DNA from: Dacryopinax spathularia
Lineage: Eukaryota; Basidiomycota; Dacrymycetes; Dacrymycetales; Dacrymycetaceae
Assembly: GCA_037974965.1 (NCBI GenBank)
Contig: JBBPFI010000002.1
Span: 2,542,001-2,606,000 of the forward strand
Direction of reading: 5' to 3'
Length of the DNA: 64,000 bases
A program made the translations under genes and the position numbers. This document shows positions 11,701-21,665 of this stretch, piece after piece (the first letter of the stretch is position 1; each line of letters opens with the position of its first letter). The notes under the pieces are model-generated. The model saw only the letters and a list, made by a program, of their open reading frames with translations. It was not told the DNA's origin and did not search any database.

Positions 11701-14700
11701 ATGGAACCTGGAACTGGGACTGTTTGTCTTCGACGCTTGCATCCAAAGATTACGAACTATAACGATGTTTGTCTGTTCCTTTATCGTTGTAACATGGATA
11801 TCAAGTTTATTGGTTCTGGTCAGGCAGCTAAAGCTCTCATGTTCTATATCACAGATTACATCACTAAGTCTGATCTGCCTTTGTACGAAGGCCTGTCTGC
11901 CTTGGCTTACGTGATTGACGCTACCGGTACTTCGCTCGTGACTGGTCACTCGTTACAAGAAGGTCAGGAAGATGAGTCTTGGAAGACAGTGACACGTTTT
12001 ATGAACGCGGTTATGTCACGTCGTGAAGTTTCACAGGCACAGGTACTGGCTGACCTTCTCGGGTATGAGGACAGGTACACTAGTGGGTCGTTTGCCTTAC
12101 TCCGACTTGGTGCCTTTGACCGTTTGGTGGCTCATCATGATGATGAACCTTTAGAGTTCTTCCATCATCGTACAGATCAACAGCGTACCTTCTCTGAAAG
12201 ACCGTCCTGTCGTTGTCTGGGTGGAGAAACCGACCCTCCCGGTACTGATTTCGACCCTCCGGATGCTCTAGAAGATGTAATGTTCAGTACAGAATCTATT
12301 TCTGCTTCGAACCAACAGCATGATTACATGTACAGGCCAGAGACAGACGAATTCGACTGTCTGAGTTTGTGGGACTTTGTCGCTCGTACAGTAAAGTACA
12401 AAAAGCGAGGTGGTCATGGATCTGGTCATGGAGGGGGTCGTAGTCGTAATCCACGTGCGCCTTTCCGACCGGGTCATAGACAGCACCTGACCCATTATTT
12501 ACAGTACAGGGATGTTCCTGTGATTCCTGTCCTTCTCGGACCATCTATCCCGCGACTGGATGGATCTCCATCTGTCTATGAGTTATGGTGTCGATATATG
12601 CTTATTCTCTTTAAACCTTGGAGACTACCGTGTCATTTACGTGACCCGGGTCGATCATGGGCAGAAACTTTCGAAATGACAGAATTTACTGCCAAGAGTA
12701 AAGAGATCATGGCAAACATTTGCATCCAGAAAGATTGTCAATCTGTTCGCGATGATTTAAGGACCGCTAGGAGACGGCACAACGGCGGCCGTTCCGGTCT
12801 GACTACAGACACTCCCAGTCTGGCTGAAGCTCTGGATGACGCGAGAGACCTCACGGATATGATCATGGACGATCCTGATCTTGACTATCCTTTCTGGACG
12901 TCTGATATACTAGAGACGGCCGAAAATGTTCCGCTTGAGGTACAGTCTGCTGTAAGAGCTGCCCAGTCTGGTACATTACTTACTTCAGTCATGCCTACCC
13001 TGCCTACGTCTGTGACAGAGTTAGACGTGCAAGATGTTTCCGGCGTCGACCGAACAGACATTGAACATCTGCGGACAGTCATGGTCGAGGCTCGTCGTCC
13101 TTTCAATAATCAGGCGGTGCCACTTACAGACTCCTCTGTGTCTAGAACTAGACGAAGATCTGACGGCCACGAGCCCTTGATTGAAAGGTCTGTAAGACGA
13201 CGTCTGACAGAAACGACGCTACCTGACCGACAGACAGGCGGTCTTGTAACCGATAACATCGTCTCGGAGTTGCTGAATCGACGGAATATGAGTTCTAATA
13301 ACGAACAATGTAGAGCCGTTCGATTAGTAGCACAACACCTGTTTAGTGACAGTCCCAAGCAGTTGTTAATGTACATAGGAGGAGTTGCAGGCACTGGTAA
13401 AAGTTATGTTATAGAGACGATTGTAGAACTCTTTGACCGTCTGGGAAAAAGGTCCTCCTTGATGTTGACAGCTCCGACGGGCATTGCGGCTGTAAACATT
13501 AAGGGTTATACTCTTCATTCTGTCGCACAGCTCCGGGGACATCACCACAGTCAACGAAACTCTTCAGGTACGGACACTTTACAGGACCTCTGGAGAGACA
13601 AGACATACCTGATCATAGACGAAATTTCTATGGTCAGTGGCGGTCTTCTCAGTAAGTTGTCCTACAGGTTAAACGTGGCCTGCCGGCCGAGGTGGGGCGA
13701 TGACTCTTACCGTCCCTTCGGTGGTTTGAATGTGATTTTTACAGGTGACTTTGGCCAGTTACGGCCTGTTCTGTCACGGCCACTGTACCACCACGCTCTA
13801 GTCCGTCGAGTACCCCAAAACATCGCGGAATCAGTGATTGGTCAGACAGACCTCTTCGGTGTTTGTCTATGGAGACAAGTGTCCGTGGTAGTCCTCTTAA
13901 AGACAAACATCCGTCAAGAGGCAGACACAAAGTATTGCAACCTTCTCTACCGCGTCCGGAAAGGAATTTGTTGGAATGGTCTTCAACCTCATACTAGACA
14001 GCAGGTCGGTATACCCACTTACGGCAATTTTCAAGTTTCGGACTATGACGTCATCCGGTCTCGATGTCTGTGTTACCTCTTACAGAACCCGGACGGAAAG
14101 GAGGAGATAGCGTCGTTCCGTGAAGCTCCTTTCATAGTTACTACGAAGGTACTCCGGGACGAATTGAACAAGCGACGGGCGATATCAGTAGCCTCCAGCC
14201 TCGGTATGCAGGTTGAATGGTACCATGCGAGAGACTTTTTAGGAGCACAGGAACTGTCTGGTCAAGTACAGGAACGATTATGGCAACTAGGATCCACTTG
14301 GACCGAGGACGCCTTAGGCCGACTGCCCTTGTTCATCGGTATGAAAGTTATGGTCACTGAAAATGTCGCAATCAAGTACAAGGTCGTTAATGGTGCTGAA
14401 GGGACTGTGACAGGGATCCGGTACGAAACCCGACATGGCAGACGATATCCCGTGCTCGTCTTTGTCCATATTCCGGACTTTGGCATGACAGGTTATGGAT
14501 TACCACTTGATGTCGTTCCAATCCTTCCTGTCCGAAGCACTTTCAAATACAAGCCCAGGGACAGTCCGAAAGCTTTCTCCATTCGGCGAGTTCAGTTACC
14601 ACTCTTGCCCTGTTACGCTTACACAGACTATAAGTCGCAAGGACGTTCGCTGGACAGAGCTATCGTAGACTTAAAAGGCTGTCAGAGCATTCAGAGTCTT

Positions 14701-14895
14701 TATGTCATGCTGTCAAGGGTAAAGTCGTTGTCGGGCTTGCTAATACTGCAAGATTTCAGACCGACCTTGTTCAACTCATCCTTGGCTGAAGACCTGACTG
14801 CGGAATTTTCGCGGCTGGATCGCTTACATAATGAGACTTATGACCTTACCGTTCGGTCCCTTTTTCAGGGCCAGTACAATAACGCACGGGCCTAA
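8767..14895 (+). CDS. Helitron Rep-helicase (RepHel)
   Basis: Rolling-circle replication initiator fused to a PIF1-type 5'-3' helicase. The uninterrupted frame 8872-14895 encodes 2007 residues (numbering below). Residues ~285-420 resemble the DUF6570 region (LCHPCTASL...YANGYYFAL). The Helitron-like N domain (~740-1010) carries the HUH motif H810-C-H812 (GTLHCHFLIW) and the two catalytic tyrosines Y992 and Y996 (FYITDYITK). The helicase has Walker A G1504-S1511 (GVAGTGKS), Walker B D1583-E1584 (LIIDEISM), YKSQGRSLD and a C-terminal YVMLSR at ~1944. All key residues are present. A better start is the ATG at 8767: exon 8767-8788 (MSVSANP), intron 8789-8902 (GTAAGT...TTCTAG), then 8903 onward, in phase. 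The ATG at 8872 would lie inside that intron. The gene appears functional. Confidence 0.95.
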
Positions 14896-15099
14896 CCGCG
14901 TCTTCCTGGGATGGTCAGTGCTTATATAATGACGCTTACGAGTGTACCCTTCGGACCGTTCCGCAAGGACAGAACTGTGGCGCACAGTCTGACCTCGTAG
15001 GGAACAGTACAGTGGCGTACTGCCTGACCGCGTCATCCTCGATGGTCATGTCTGATCCTTTCCGACAAACACCTTGACTTTTACCTCTGCTCGTCCTCA
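14896..15099 (+). repeat. Intergenic with near-duplicated 26-bp segment and TATA-like site
   Basis: A segment just after the Rep stop (about 14893-14918, accgcgtcttcctgggatgg) is nearly repeated at about 15026-15050 (accgcgtcatcctcgatgg). Two further similar stretches lie between them (acagtctgacctcgta and gtactgcctgaccgcgt). A TATA-like ttatataatg lies at about 14922. It is likely the Rep 3' end plus the promoter of the gene at 15100. No protein-coding content was recognised. Confidence 0.35.
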
Positions 15100-15667
15100 A
15101 TGCCGTCTAGTAAGTCTGGTCGTTCTTCTGCTTATTTCCCTGTCATCTGACTGTCTCTACACAGTAGCTGCAATTGACCGCAAGGTCGTGTGTAACGGGG
15201 ATATGCCCGTCACCGTCACTGTCTACAAGTCCTTCAACCTCTTACGCGGTACTCGTCCGACTGGTCGCGAGACACCGCCCTCTGTCGATTCCGACGTGCA
15301 CGTATATGCAACAGACATGTCTATATTCTACTTCGATGATCCTTTACCCAACGGTACATACCAGTGCTGGTTTTGGGACGCGATCCTAAACACTTGGCGT
15401 CACGGTTGGGAGAAATGTCCCAATCCTCGGTCTAACTCTCAGCTATTTCTCTCAACATACAAAAAGCCGTCGTGGGTTTCTTGGAAGGCAGTTGACCGTC
15501 GGAAACGAGAATGGGAAAGTCACCAGGTAACAATGTTAGCGCGTTCTGTATCTCGTCACTGAACTGAATACGTGATTCAGGCACGATCCATTCCGACTCC
15601 TGTACTGTCCCATTTACCGGTTTTTACTGTCGATACCGTGGGGAGACTGTACCAGGTCTGTAACTGA
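15100..15667 (+). CDS. Small spliced Helitron-carried protein of unknown function
   Basis: Three exons fit in phase: 15100-15109 (MPS), 15165-15526 and 15581-15667. The introns are 55 and 54 nt with GTAAGT/ACAG and GTAACA/TTCAG ends. The product is 152 residues. Visible features are VVCNGDMPVTVTVYKSFN near the N-terminus, a Trp/Cys patch (GTYQCWFWDAILNTWRHGW) at mid-length, and a basic stretch (KAVDRRKREWE). No family is recognised. An alternative end skips the last stop through a third intron (15656 to ~15702) and adds about 40 residues ending near 15825. A reading from 15074 without the first intron would give a false signal peptide made of intron sequence. Same strand and composition as Rep, 205 bp downstream of it. 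Confidence 0.45.
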
Positions 15668-16161
15668 AACTGGCGACTTCGTCTTACTGATCATGTGTAT
15701 AGCTGCCTGCACCTTTCTCTTTACAGTCTTTTTCTGGGGACACCGATCGCTGTCAAGTACAGCTGTCTTACGTGCGTCGGTTACCTATCGTTCGCTTTAT
15801 TTCCCTGATTTTATTGTGACAGGAGCAGTCGCATACTCCCGATAACACAAACTGTATAGTCGATCGTGACTCTGACCTTTGCCTTGTACGGCGGTCCGAA
15901 TTAGTAAAGCTGCGTCAAGATGTCTCCACCGGTCACCTTTATCGTCATCTTCCTACATCTTCCACTTCAAAGCTCGATCACCGTCTGGCTTGAAGCCTGA
16001 CTGTCTGGCCTAAAGCCCGATTATCCGGCCTGATATCCTGTCCAGTATGAACCCTTAACATTACTCGGACGTCATTCTGATAAATCGCAAAGATCTATTC
16101 TGTTTTTTGGAACTGTATCGTAATTGCCTCATACACGTCCTGGTCCTGTCCGACTTCTCTG
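15668..16161. other. Gene-free stretch with 20-bp imperfect hairpin repeats
   Basis: No coding gene is supported beyond a possible extension of the upstream gene. Three imperfect 20-bp units follow one another at 15983-16002, 16003-16022 and 16023-16042 (gtctggcttgaagcctgact, gtctggcctaaagcccgatt, atccggcctgatatcctgtc). The first holds the perfect stem ggctt-g-aagcc. They lie between convergent genes, so they may mark transcript ends or a structured site used during transposition. Confidence 0.35.
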
Positions 16162-17477
16162 TCAACAACCTCCTTTCCCGTCGCTCGGAATTCGCATTCC
16201 TTTCCCGTCCAGTGTCAGTGCGGTTACTTGACTAAATGGTGACCGACTGCTCACCTTGTGCAACACTTCCCACGTACCCAAATGAATTACGTGTTCCAGT
16301 AGCAAGTTAAGAACCGGACCACGGTCTAGATGTAGTAATTCCACTGAAAAGGCAACGTCGACGAAGTCTCCTTCTGTAAACGCAAGGTTTGTCGCCGGTC
16401 GTACTTCTCCGGTCGTGGTCCGAACACCAAGCGTCACAGGCTTTCCAGGTATCCATCTGTCGGCGATCTTTCTAGCGGCACCCTTTGGATCGTCTCGAGC
16501 AGACAATGAAACAGACACGCCTTGACGATTCTAGAAGACGGTCAGTCTGTCATAACAACTTTAAGATAACGACACTTACCTTTCGGAACACTTGCCTGTA
16601 GAAGGACAAGGCACTAGACGGTCCGTCTCTGAAAGGTGCTACTACCTCATGTGTGCCGGTTGCGGCATATACATAAGTCCGCAATCTATTAATGTTGTAT
16701 ACTGTACTCTTCCAGGCGTCATCATGACCACATCCCGTCACAGTTATCGACTGAACTGCTCGGCAGGCGTCTTTCTCAAGCCTAAACATCTGAAAGTCAG
16801 GCGTTATAACATGAGCATGTCTCGTGTACGTACCCGGTCCAGTTCCCCAGCCTACTAAGCCTCGCCGTCTTTAAGTGACCTTGCAGACGAATATATGCAG
16901 TCAACATTGGCGTCCTGGGTAAAGGACTTCGTCCCTTCCAAATCAGTTCCCAGACGACACTGCGACGCCCTGGTTCCCTTTTAGACCTGACGTCGAACAC
17001 TTCGTCTAGTCCAGCTGCTGTCATAGGTACTATGAAGGTCTGATCGTCCATTTTCAAGTTGAGTTCGACGTGCTGCCAGGTGTCGCGAAGAAGACCGCTC
17101 TCATCTGATACGGTCATGAGTTCTTTCAGTCCTGTCTCTCTGAAATCACTCACGACCGAACAGTGCCATGGCCGGTAGAGACTGGATAACCAGAAACGCG
17201 GTCGCTTCCACATTTTTCTTTGACTCCATCGGTCTACTATATATTGGTCCGACAAAGTCCGATCGATTATTTTGTCCCTTTTCAGATGCCTTGACAGGTC
17301 TAGTACCAATTCGGATGCCGTTACTCGTGTCCTAAGTACTTGGACTGGTGCTCGATACAGACCCATCCGGGCATCAGTTCCAGGCGTCAGAAAGAATTCT
17401 TCACTTGCTCTTGGCGGTGTCATTTTCACACAGTAACCATCACGGTACAGTTCCCGCCGTGCGTCTTGACTGACCAT
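16162..17477 (-). CDS. Unknown three-exon Helitron-carried gene
   Basis: Exons on the minus strand: 17477-16834, 16781-16580 and 16530-16162. The introns are 52 and 49 nt, GT-AG and phase-matched. The start is MVSQDARREL; a further upstream exon reading (MIFLVTEYGG, near 17530) is possible. The ~405-residue product has conserved-looking segments: a central EVFDVRSKREPGRRSVVWEL, a middle KDACRAVQSITVTGCG, and a C-terminal TEGDFVDVAFSVELL...LEHVIHLGTWEVL block. No family was identified. The C-terminal pattern (acidic Asp, D-x-V, then a beta-rich stretch) recalls the end of the gene at 17992-19728, so the two may be related. The C-terminus is uncertain because a GTGAGC donor occurs ~90 nt before the stop. 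Divergent from the next gene. Confidence 0.5.
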
Positions 17478-17991
17478 GAACCCACGCAAACAAATCGAAG
17501 ACCACCGTATTCAGTCACTAGGAAGATCATGTAAGTAACGGCGTCATTCCGTACCGGCAAGACGATTTGCATCCGACCTGGTCATTAAAACGAAAATTAA
17601 CCTGTTTCAGAACGATCAAAAAACGTTCTCAAGACGTTCTAAATAGGCCCTTCTTTACGAATACCGCGTTCCTGACATCCAGGTACAAGTCAACATCAGC
17701 ATGGAACAACTTCGAGCTCGGTACGGATAAGGCGACTCTACCAATCACACGTCCTGTCTGTCCGATATCCTCATATCGCGGAGCTCTGGAAAGAACTAGC
17801 AGCCCGTCGATGACGTCTGTCCATCAGTCGTCTTTCCCATCGTCTTGCGAATGGTACTGCTTCTTAACCCCCTCCCGCCCTTGAATTACGCTAGTATGAT
17901 TACATACAAGGCCGCCGAAGTCTTGTCCAGCCAGGTTATATAAATCTCTCACACTGCTCCCTTCCTGACAACGAAACGGACCGGCCAGGAA
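17478..17991. promoter_or_regulatory. Divergent intergenic region between two cargo genes
   Basis: It lies between the start of the minus-strand gene (17477) and the plus-strand gene (17992). Open frames here (17567-17884 on +, 17824-18030 on -) show no spliced or family-like continuation. A TATA-like ttatataaat occurs at about 17936, 50-60 bp upstream of the plus-strand ATG, which fits a promoter. It is otherwise uncharacterised. Confidence 0.35.
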
Positions 17992-19728
17992 ATGAAGAGA
18001 AAGGGGCCCCAATCTGCCCACTCGGATCAAGGTTCTCGTTCTAAACGCTCAAAGTCAGTATTTCGTCTGCCAGCTCCCACGTCTTACCCTTTCTTTGACC
18101 ATACTGTTATCGATCTCCTCAGAACCGTTCCATCTGACCGGCACGACACTGCGACTGACACGACGATCTCTGGCACGGAAGATTCATCCACGCCCCCGTC
18201 ACAGAGTGATCTTCTCGACAGGACCAGTCAAGCCACGACAATACCGGACAATCATATCATACCCCAGACAGGAGACTTGACCGACATCGAAACAGTTATG
18301 GTTACTGTCCCTTCATCGCCGGGTTAGTCCTTTCTTCTCTAGACTCTTTCCCACGTGACCAATGGAACTTCAACAGGAACTGCCGGTGCAGAAGCAAACG
18401 TGACCGTTTCACGGACGGTAACCACAACGGTGTCACACGTCAATACCGCGACTTCGTCTGACTCGCCGGCTTCCGTTCACGATCCTTTCCATGTGTCCTC
18501 TTCTCCGGAAAACGCGCAATTGGGTCCTCCGAAAGCCCCTACCGACACGGTCCGTTCTACTGACAGGTCCGGCAAGATCATATCCCCACACCCGTCCGTT
18601 TCCAACAGGTGATATATGTCCTTCATTCTTGATACTCTCGGCGCTAATGACACTTGACAGTCCCGTTTACGACAGATTCGGCAAAGTCCTAGGACCTTTC
18701 GTGGGTCCCTCATTCCTGACCGTCCTGAACATTGAAAATGACTTGACGATAAATAGCACAGTGAAGTACCAGAAGACAGCCAGTGGGGTTTTGATGAGGC
18801 CTTGAACCGGTAAGTCTCCACATACTAAGTTTCCGTCCAAGTCGACCAGGCGGGACTAAGCCGATCTAGACGTATTTCCGTCTTCATGTCTCGATCAGAT
18901 CCGAAAAATTCGACATACAGCATCTCGAGATTACCGCCGCGTGAGGTCCTCGATTTTGAGGCCAAGTCAGGCAGAGACTTCACCGAGTACTTATTCGAAA
19001 CACCGGCTTATCGACAGCGAATCCGACCTGACAATACAAAGCGCGTTCCGGTCACTATCTGGATCGTCGGCAAAATTACAGGGCTCTTCCTTTTCACGTC
19101 CGCTGGTGCGCCTGAACGACAAGCGAATGTCATGTTCAAACCGCTGAGAGATTCGGACCTCGTCGCTGCGAAAGACTTGGTGTCAAGGTACACTCACGAT
19201 AAATGTAAAGTCCTTCTCTGCTTCGTCCCGACAAGGCAGACTGACTAGAATTGTCAGATTTCATACCTTTCGGAGGCTCCGACTCTGTCAGGGCGGGTAA
19301 ATGGATGACTAAACGCGTACCTGGTACCCCTGCGGAAACAGTACAGTCTATTTCCCGTACACGTATCCGTCACACTGCCTGACCCGTTCCAGGTCGAACC
19401 CTTTACCTCAATTTACGATGCCACTACGGTATTTCAGGCAAAGTCCAACATGACTCTCGTCCGTCCAGAAGCCTTGAAAAGAGACGACTTGGCCCTTTTC
19501 GAGCTTCATGTCAGCCGGTTCCGTGACCGACTAGTGACTGACGACTTTTCGTCCCCAACAAGGTCCGGCGGCAGGACGAACACAGGATCTTCCATGAAGG
19601 CGCCGATCAAATGGCGCGCTACTCTGGTTCTTAAAACTATTAATTTGCTGCATTCAAGCGACATTGCTGACGACGCTGAGTCGACGGACGGAGGGAATGG
19701 TTCTGACAATGAGTTCGAACCTATTTGA
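17992..19728 (+). CDS. Unknown multi-exon Helitron-carried gene with disordered N-terminus
   Basis: Supported exons: 17992-18322, 18377-18608 (intron 18323-18376), an exon from 18661, then one including WGFDEALNR at ~18784 joined across GTAAGT...CTAG to RISVFMSRSD at ~18870, and a tail to the TGA near 19728. The junctions around 18700-18783 and 19190-19260 are ambiguous. The N-terminal ~200 residues are Ser/Thr/Pro-rich with a basic start (MKRKGPQSAH...SKRSKS), perhaps a nuclear signal. The ordered part includes EVLDFEAKSGRDFTEYLFET, FIPFGGSDSVRAGKWMTKRV and a C-terminal TLVRPEALKRDDLALFELHV...WRATLVLKTINLL, then an acidic tail. This end pattern is reminiscent of hypothetical proteins frequent in Agaricomycete genomes, but I cannot name a family. 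Confidence 0.5.
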
Positions 19729-19934
19729 CATGTTCTGGCCCATGCAGATACTCTTGTAGATAAAGACCTGGTTACCGAATAGAACATATATCTCCATGAC
19801 TCAGTCAAGGAATAGGATCATCGCTCTGTCAAGTTGTCTCATAAAGAAATATATAATCAGTTCCTCCGCGCGACATCGACCGTACCGCTATTGTCAACAA
19901 AAAGTACATCAGCTTCCGATTACTTCCGTCATAC

Positions 19935-21230
19935 TCAGACAGCCCGCACAGCCTCCTTCTCCTGACGCAGGAAATACTCGTCCATCACATAGGCGTTGAC
20001 GAGTAAAATGAAGTGATACTCTTCCCCCAGAATAAACATATAGTCCTCATCTAGTTCACTGCGAGGACTGTCAACGTCACTGCAAGACGTGTCGGACCTC
20101 CAGCTACCGCAGCTCGCACTCTCGTCGTCAGGCTCCGAAGTAGCTTCCGTCCCAGAATCCGCTGCGTCGGTCATTGCCACGTCAAAGTCAGGAGAAGTGA
20201 CCCAATCCACCACAGAGTCGTGAACGAACGACTTCTACACTTTTTGTCAGTACAAAATAAAGCATCGTGACATGCTGGAATACTTCAAGAGGCTCCTCTA
20301 CGCGACCTGAAGGGGTACTTTGAGAACCAGTAGACCGGACCATGTTAAACACCGGCGTACCTGCATGAACCCTTTCACGATCCAGAATCGAGAAACTGAA
20401 GAGTCTCTCCACTTCCAAGTCAAATGCTGATCCGAAAATGTCATCATGACCGTAACAGACACGTGACTGGTCTGTCGAGTATTGCAGTGTCCCGTTTCTA
20501 TATCCTGGTCTATATCAGACCTCCGCATACAGGCGACGATGATCAGTATGCGTACCTCCTAACTCCTTTGGCACATCGAGTCCTACATAAAAAAGGCAGG
20601 TCAGCTACCTTCAAATTCTTACTGAGCTCCAACGTGACGACTCACCGTTAACAACCACGATTTCTTTCCTAGACACTACCATCAGTGACGATTGCAGTGT
20701 GGATGAGAACAAACACTTGGATCACTGAACAGAGGCAAGGCTGTCACCTGCCCTAACGGATCCTATTGATTCGTCGGGCAGTCACGTTACTGATCCACGC
20801 ACGCGTTCCAGTGACACGTCCTCGACGAGTCTTTTCGCAACTGCCAGGACCTATGTCAGATCATCTCAGTACAGACGCGTGCAAAGCTCTCTTAGAAGGC
20901 AGATCTCTTACAGAACACATCGTCCAGGTCACTGACTTGAGCCCGATATGCACTACGCATGAGTCTAATGCGATTACATACCGGTACGCCACCGCACCCA
21001 TAGACGAAATTACGGTTACTCACGCTTGTCAGTAGTCTTACTCTCAATGACGGTCTCGAAACAATAACCACCACCTGCACATTCGCTCTGCAGGCAGACA
21101 TCAATCACGGTGACATACAACAATTTGACATTGTCAATATCGAAGACTTCGAAACATACCAGTATCAGAATTACCGGTACAGACCTCACCCTACCGTCCG
21201 TTCTCCTAAACTAAAACCTTCCTAGTGTCG
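19935..21230 (-). CDS. Unknown multi-exon Helitron-carried gene, Cys-rich core and acidic C-terminus
   Basis: Pieced from short minus-strand exons, so ends are approximate. At ~21160-21010: FEVFDIDNVKLLYVTVIDVC followed by a Cys-rich stretch, then a GTGAGT...TTAG intron and HSCVVHIGLKSVTWTMC. At ~20590-20360: CAKGVRR joined to PGYRNGTLQYSTDQSRVCYG, then DDIFGSAFDLEVERLFSFSI and a GTACGC...TTCAG intron. Then RVEEPLEVFQHVTMLYFV, an acidic Asp/Glu/Ser run at ~20190-20050 and a final YHFILLVNAYVMDEYFLRQE before the stop at 19935. No family is recognised. Protein-like character in consistently joined frames supports a real gene; the number of exons and the start are not settled. Confidence 0.35.
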
Positions 21231-21665
21231 TCATCCTAAAAAGGATCACGCCAATCTCACTCTCAAAGCACATCTACGGATCTCCGAAGTACAGGTCAAC
21301 AAAGACAGACATCACAACAAAGCGCCCTTGTTGTGTAGTCAATAACATCCTGTATGAACACGCCTGACAAACCCAGACAATCTAGTACAACAGAGTCTGT
21401 TAGACATGTAACAATAATTTATCGTCTGGTCAAGCATTAACATGACGACCTGCCTGACTCCTTTCCCAACCTCGACCGATCACACCCCACCAGTCCGTTC
21501 CAAGTCACAACAAGATAATATTACAACCACAATCACCCAGTCAACAGTCAAAACAGTCATCACTTCCAGTCCATTTCCGAGTCCCATAACAGTCCAGTCT
21601 TTGAGCAGTTCAAGACAACATCTTCATGTTCCAGTCCGTCCCCAGCATATGCGTGCCCGTATCTC
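21231..21665. other. Intergenic stretch inside the Helitron
   Basis: It separates the 3' end of RPA1 from the start of the unknown minus-strand gene. The plus strand is rich in A and C and poor in G. No splice-supported coding sequence was seen; the frame at 21442-21669 is low-complexity Thr/Ser and overlaps the RPA1 stop on the other strand. Confidence 0.3.

Noticed and set aside
15074-15562. Secreted protein with signal peptide starting at 15074
   Set aside because: The hydrophobic stretch (LVVLLLISLSS) is translated intron; splicing 15110-15164 gives a better start at 15100.
20766-21035. Plus-strand gene in the right half of the Helitron
   Set aside because: No motif or splice partner; the minus strand here gives in-phase, protein-like exons instead.
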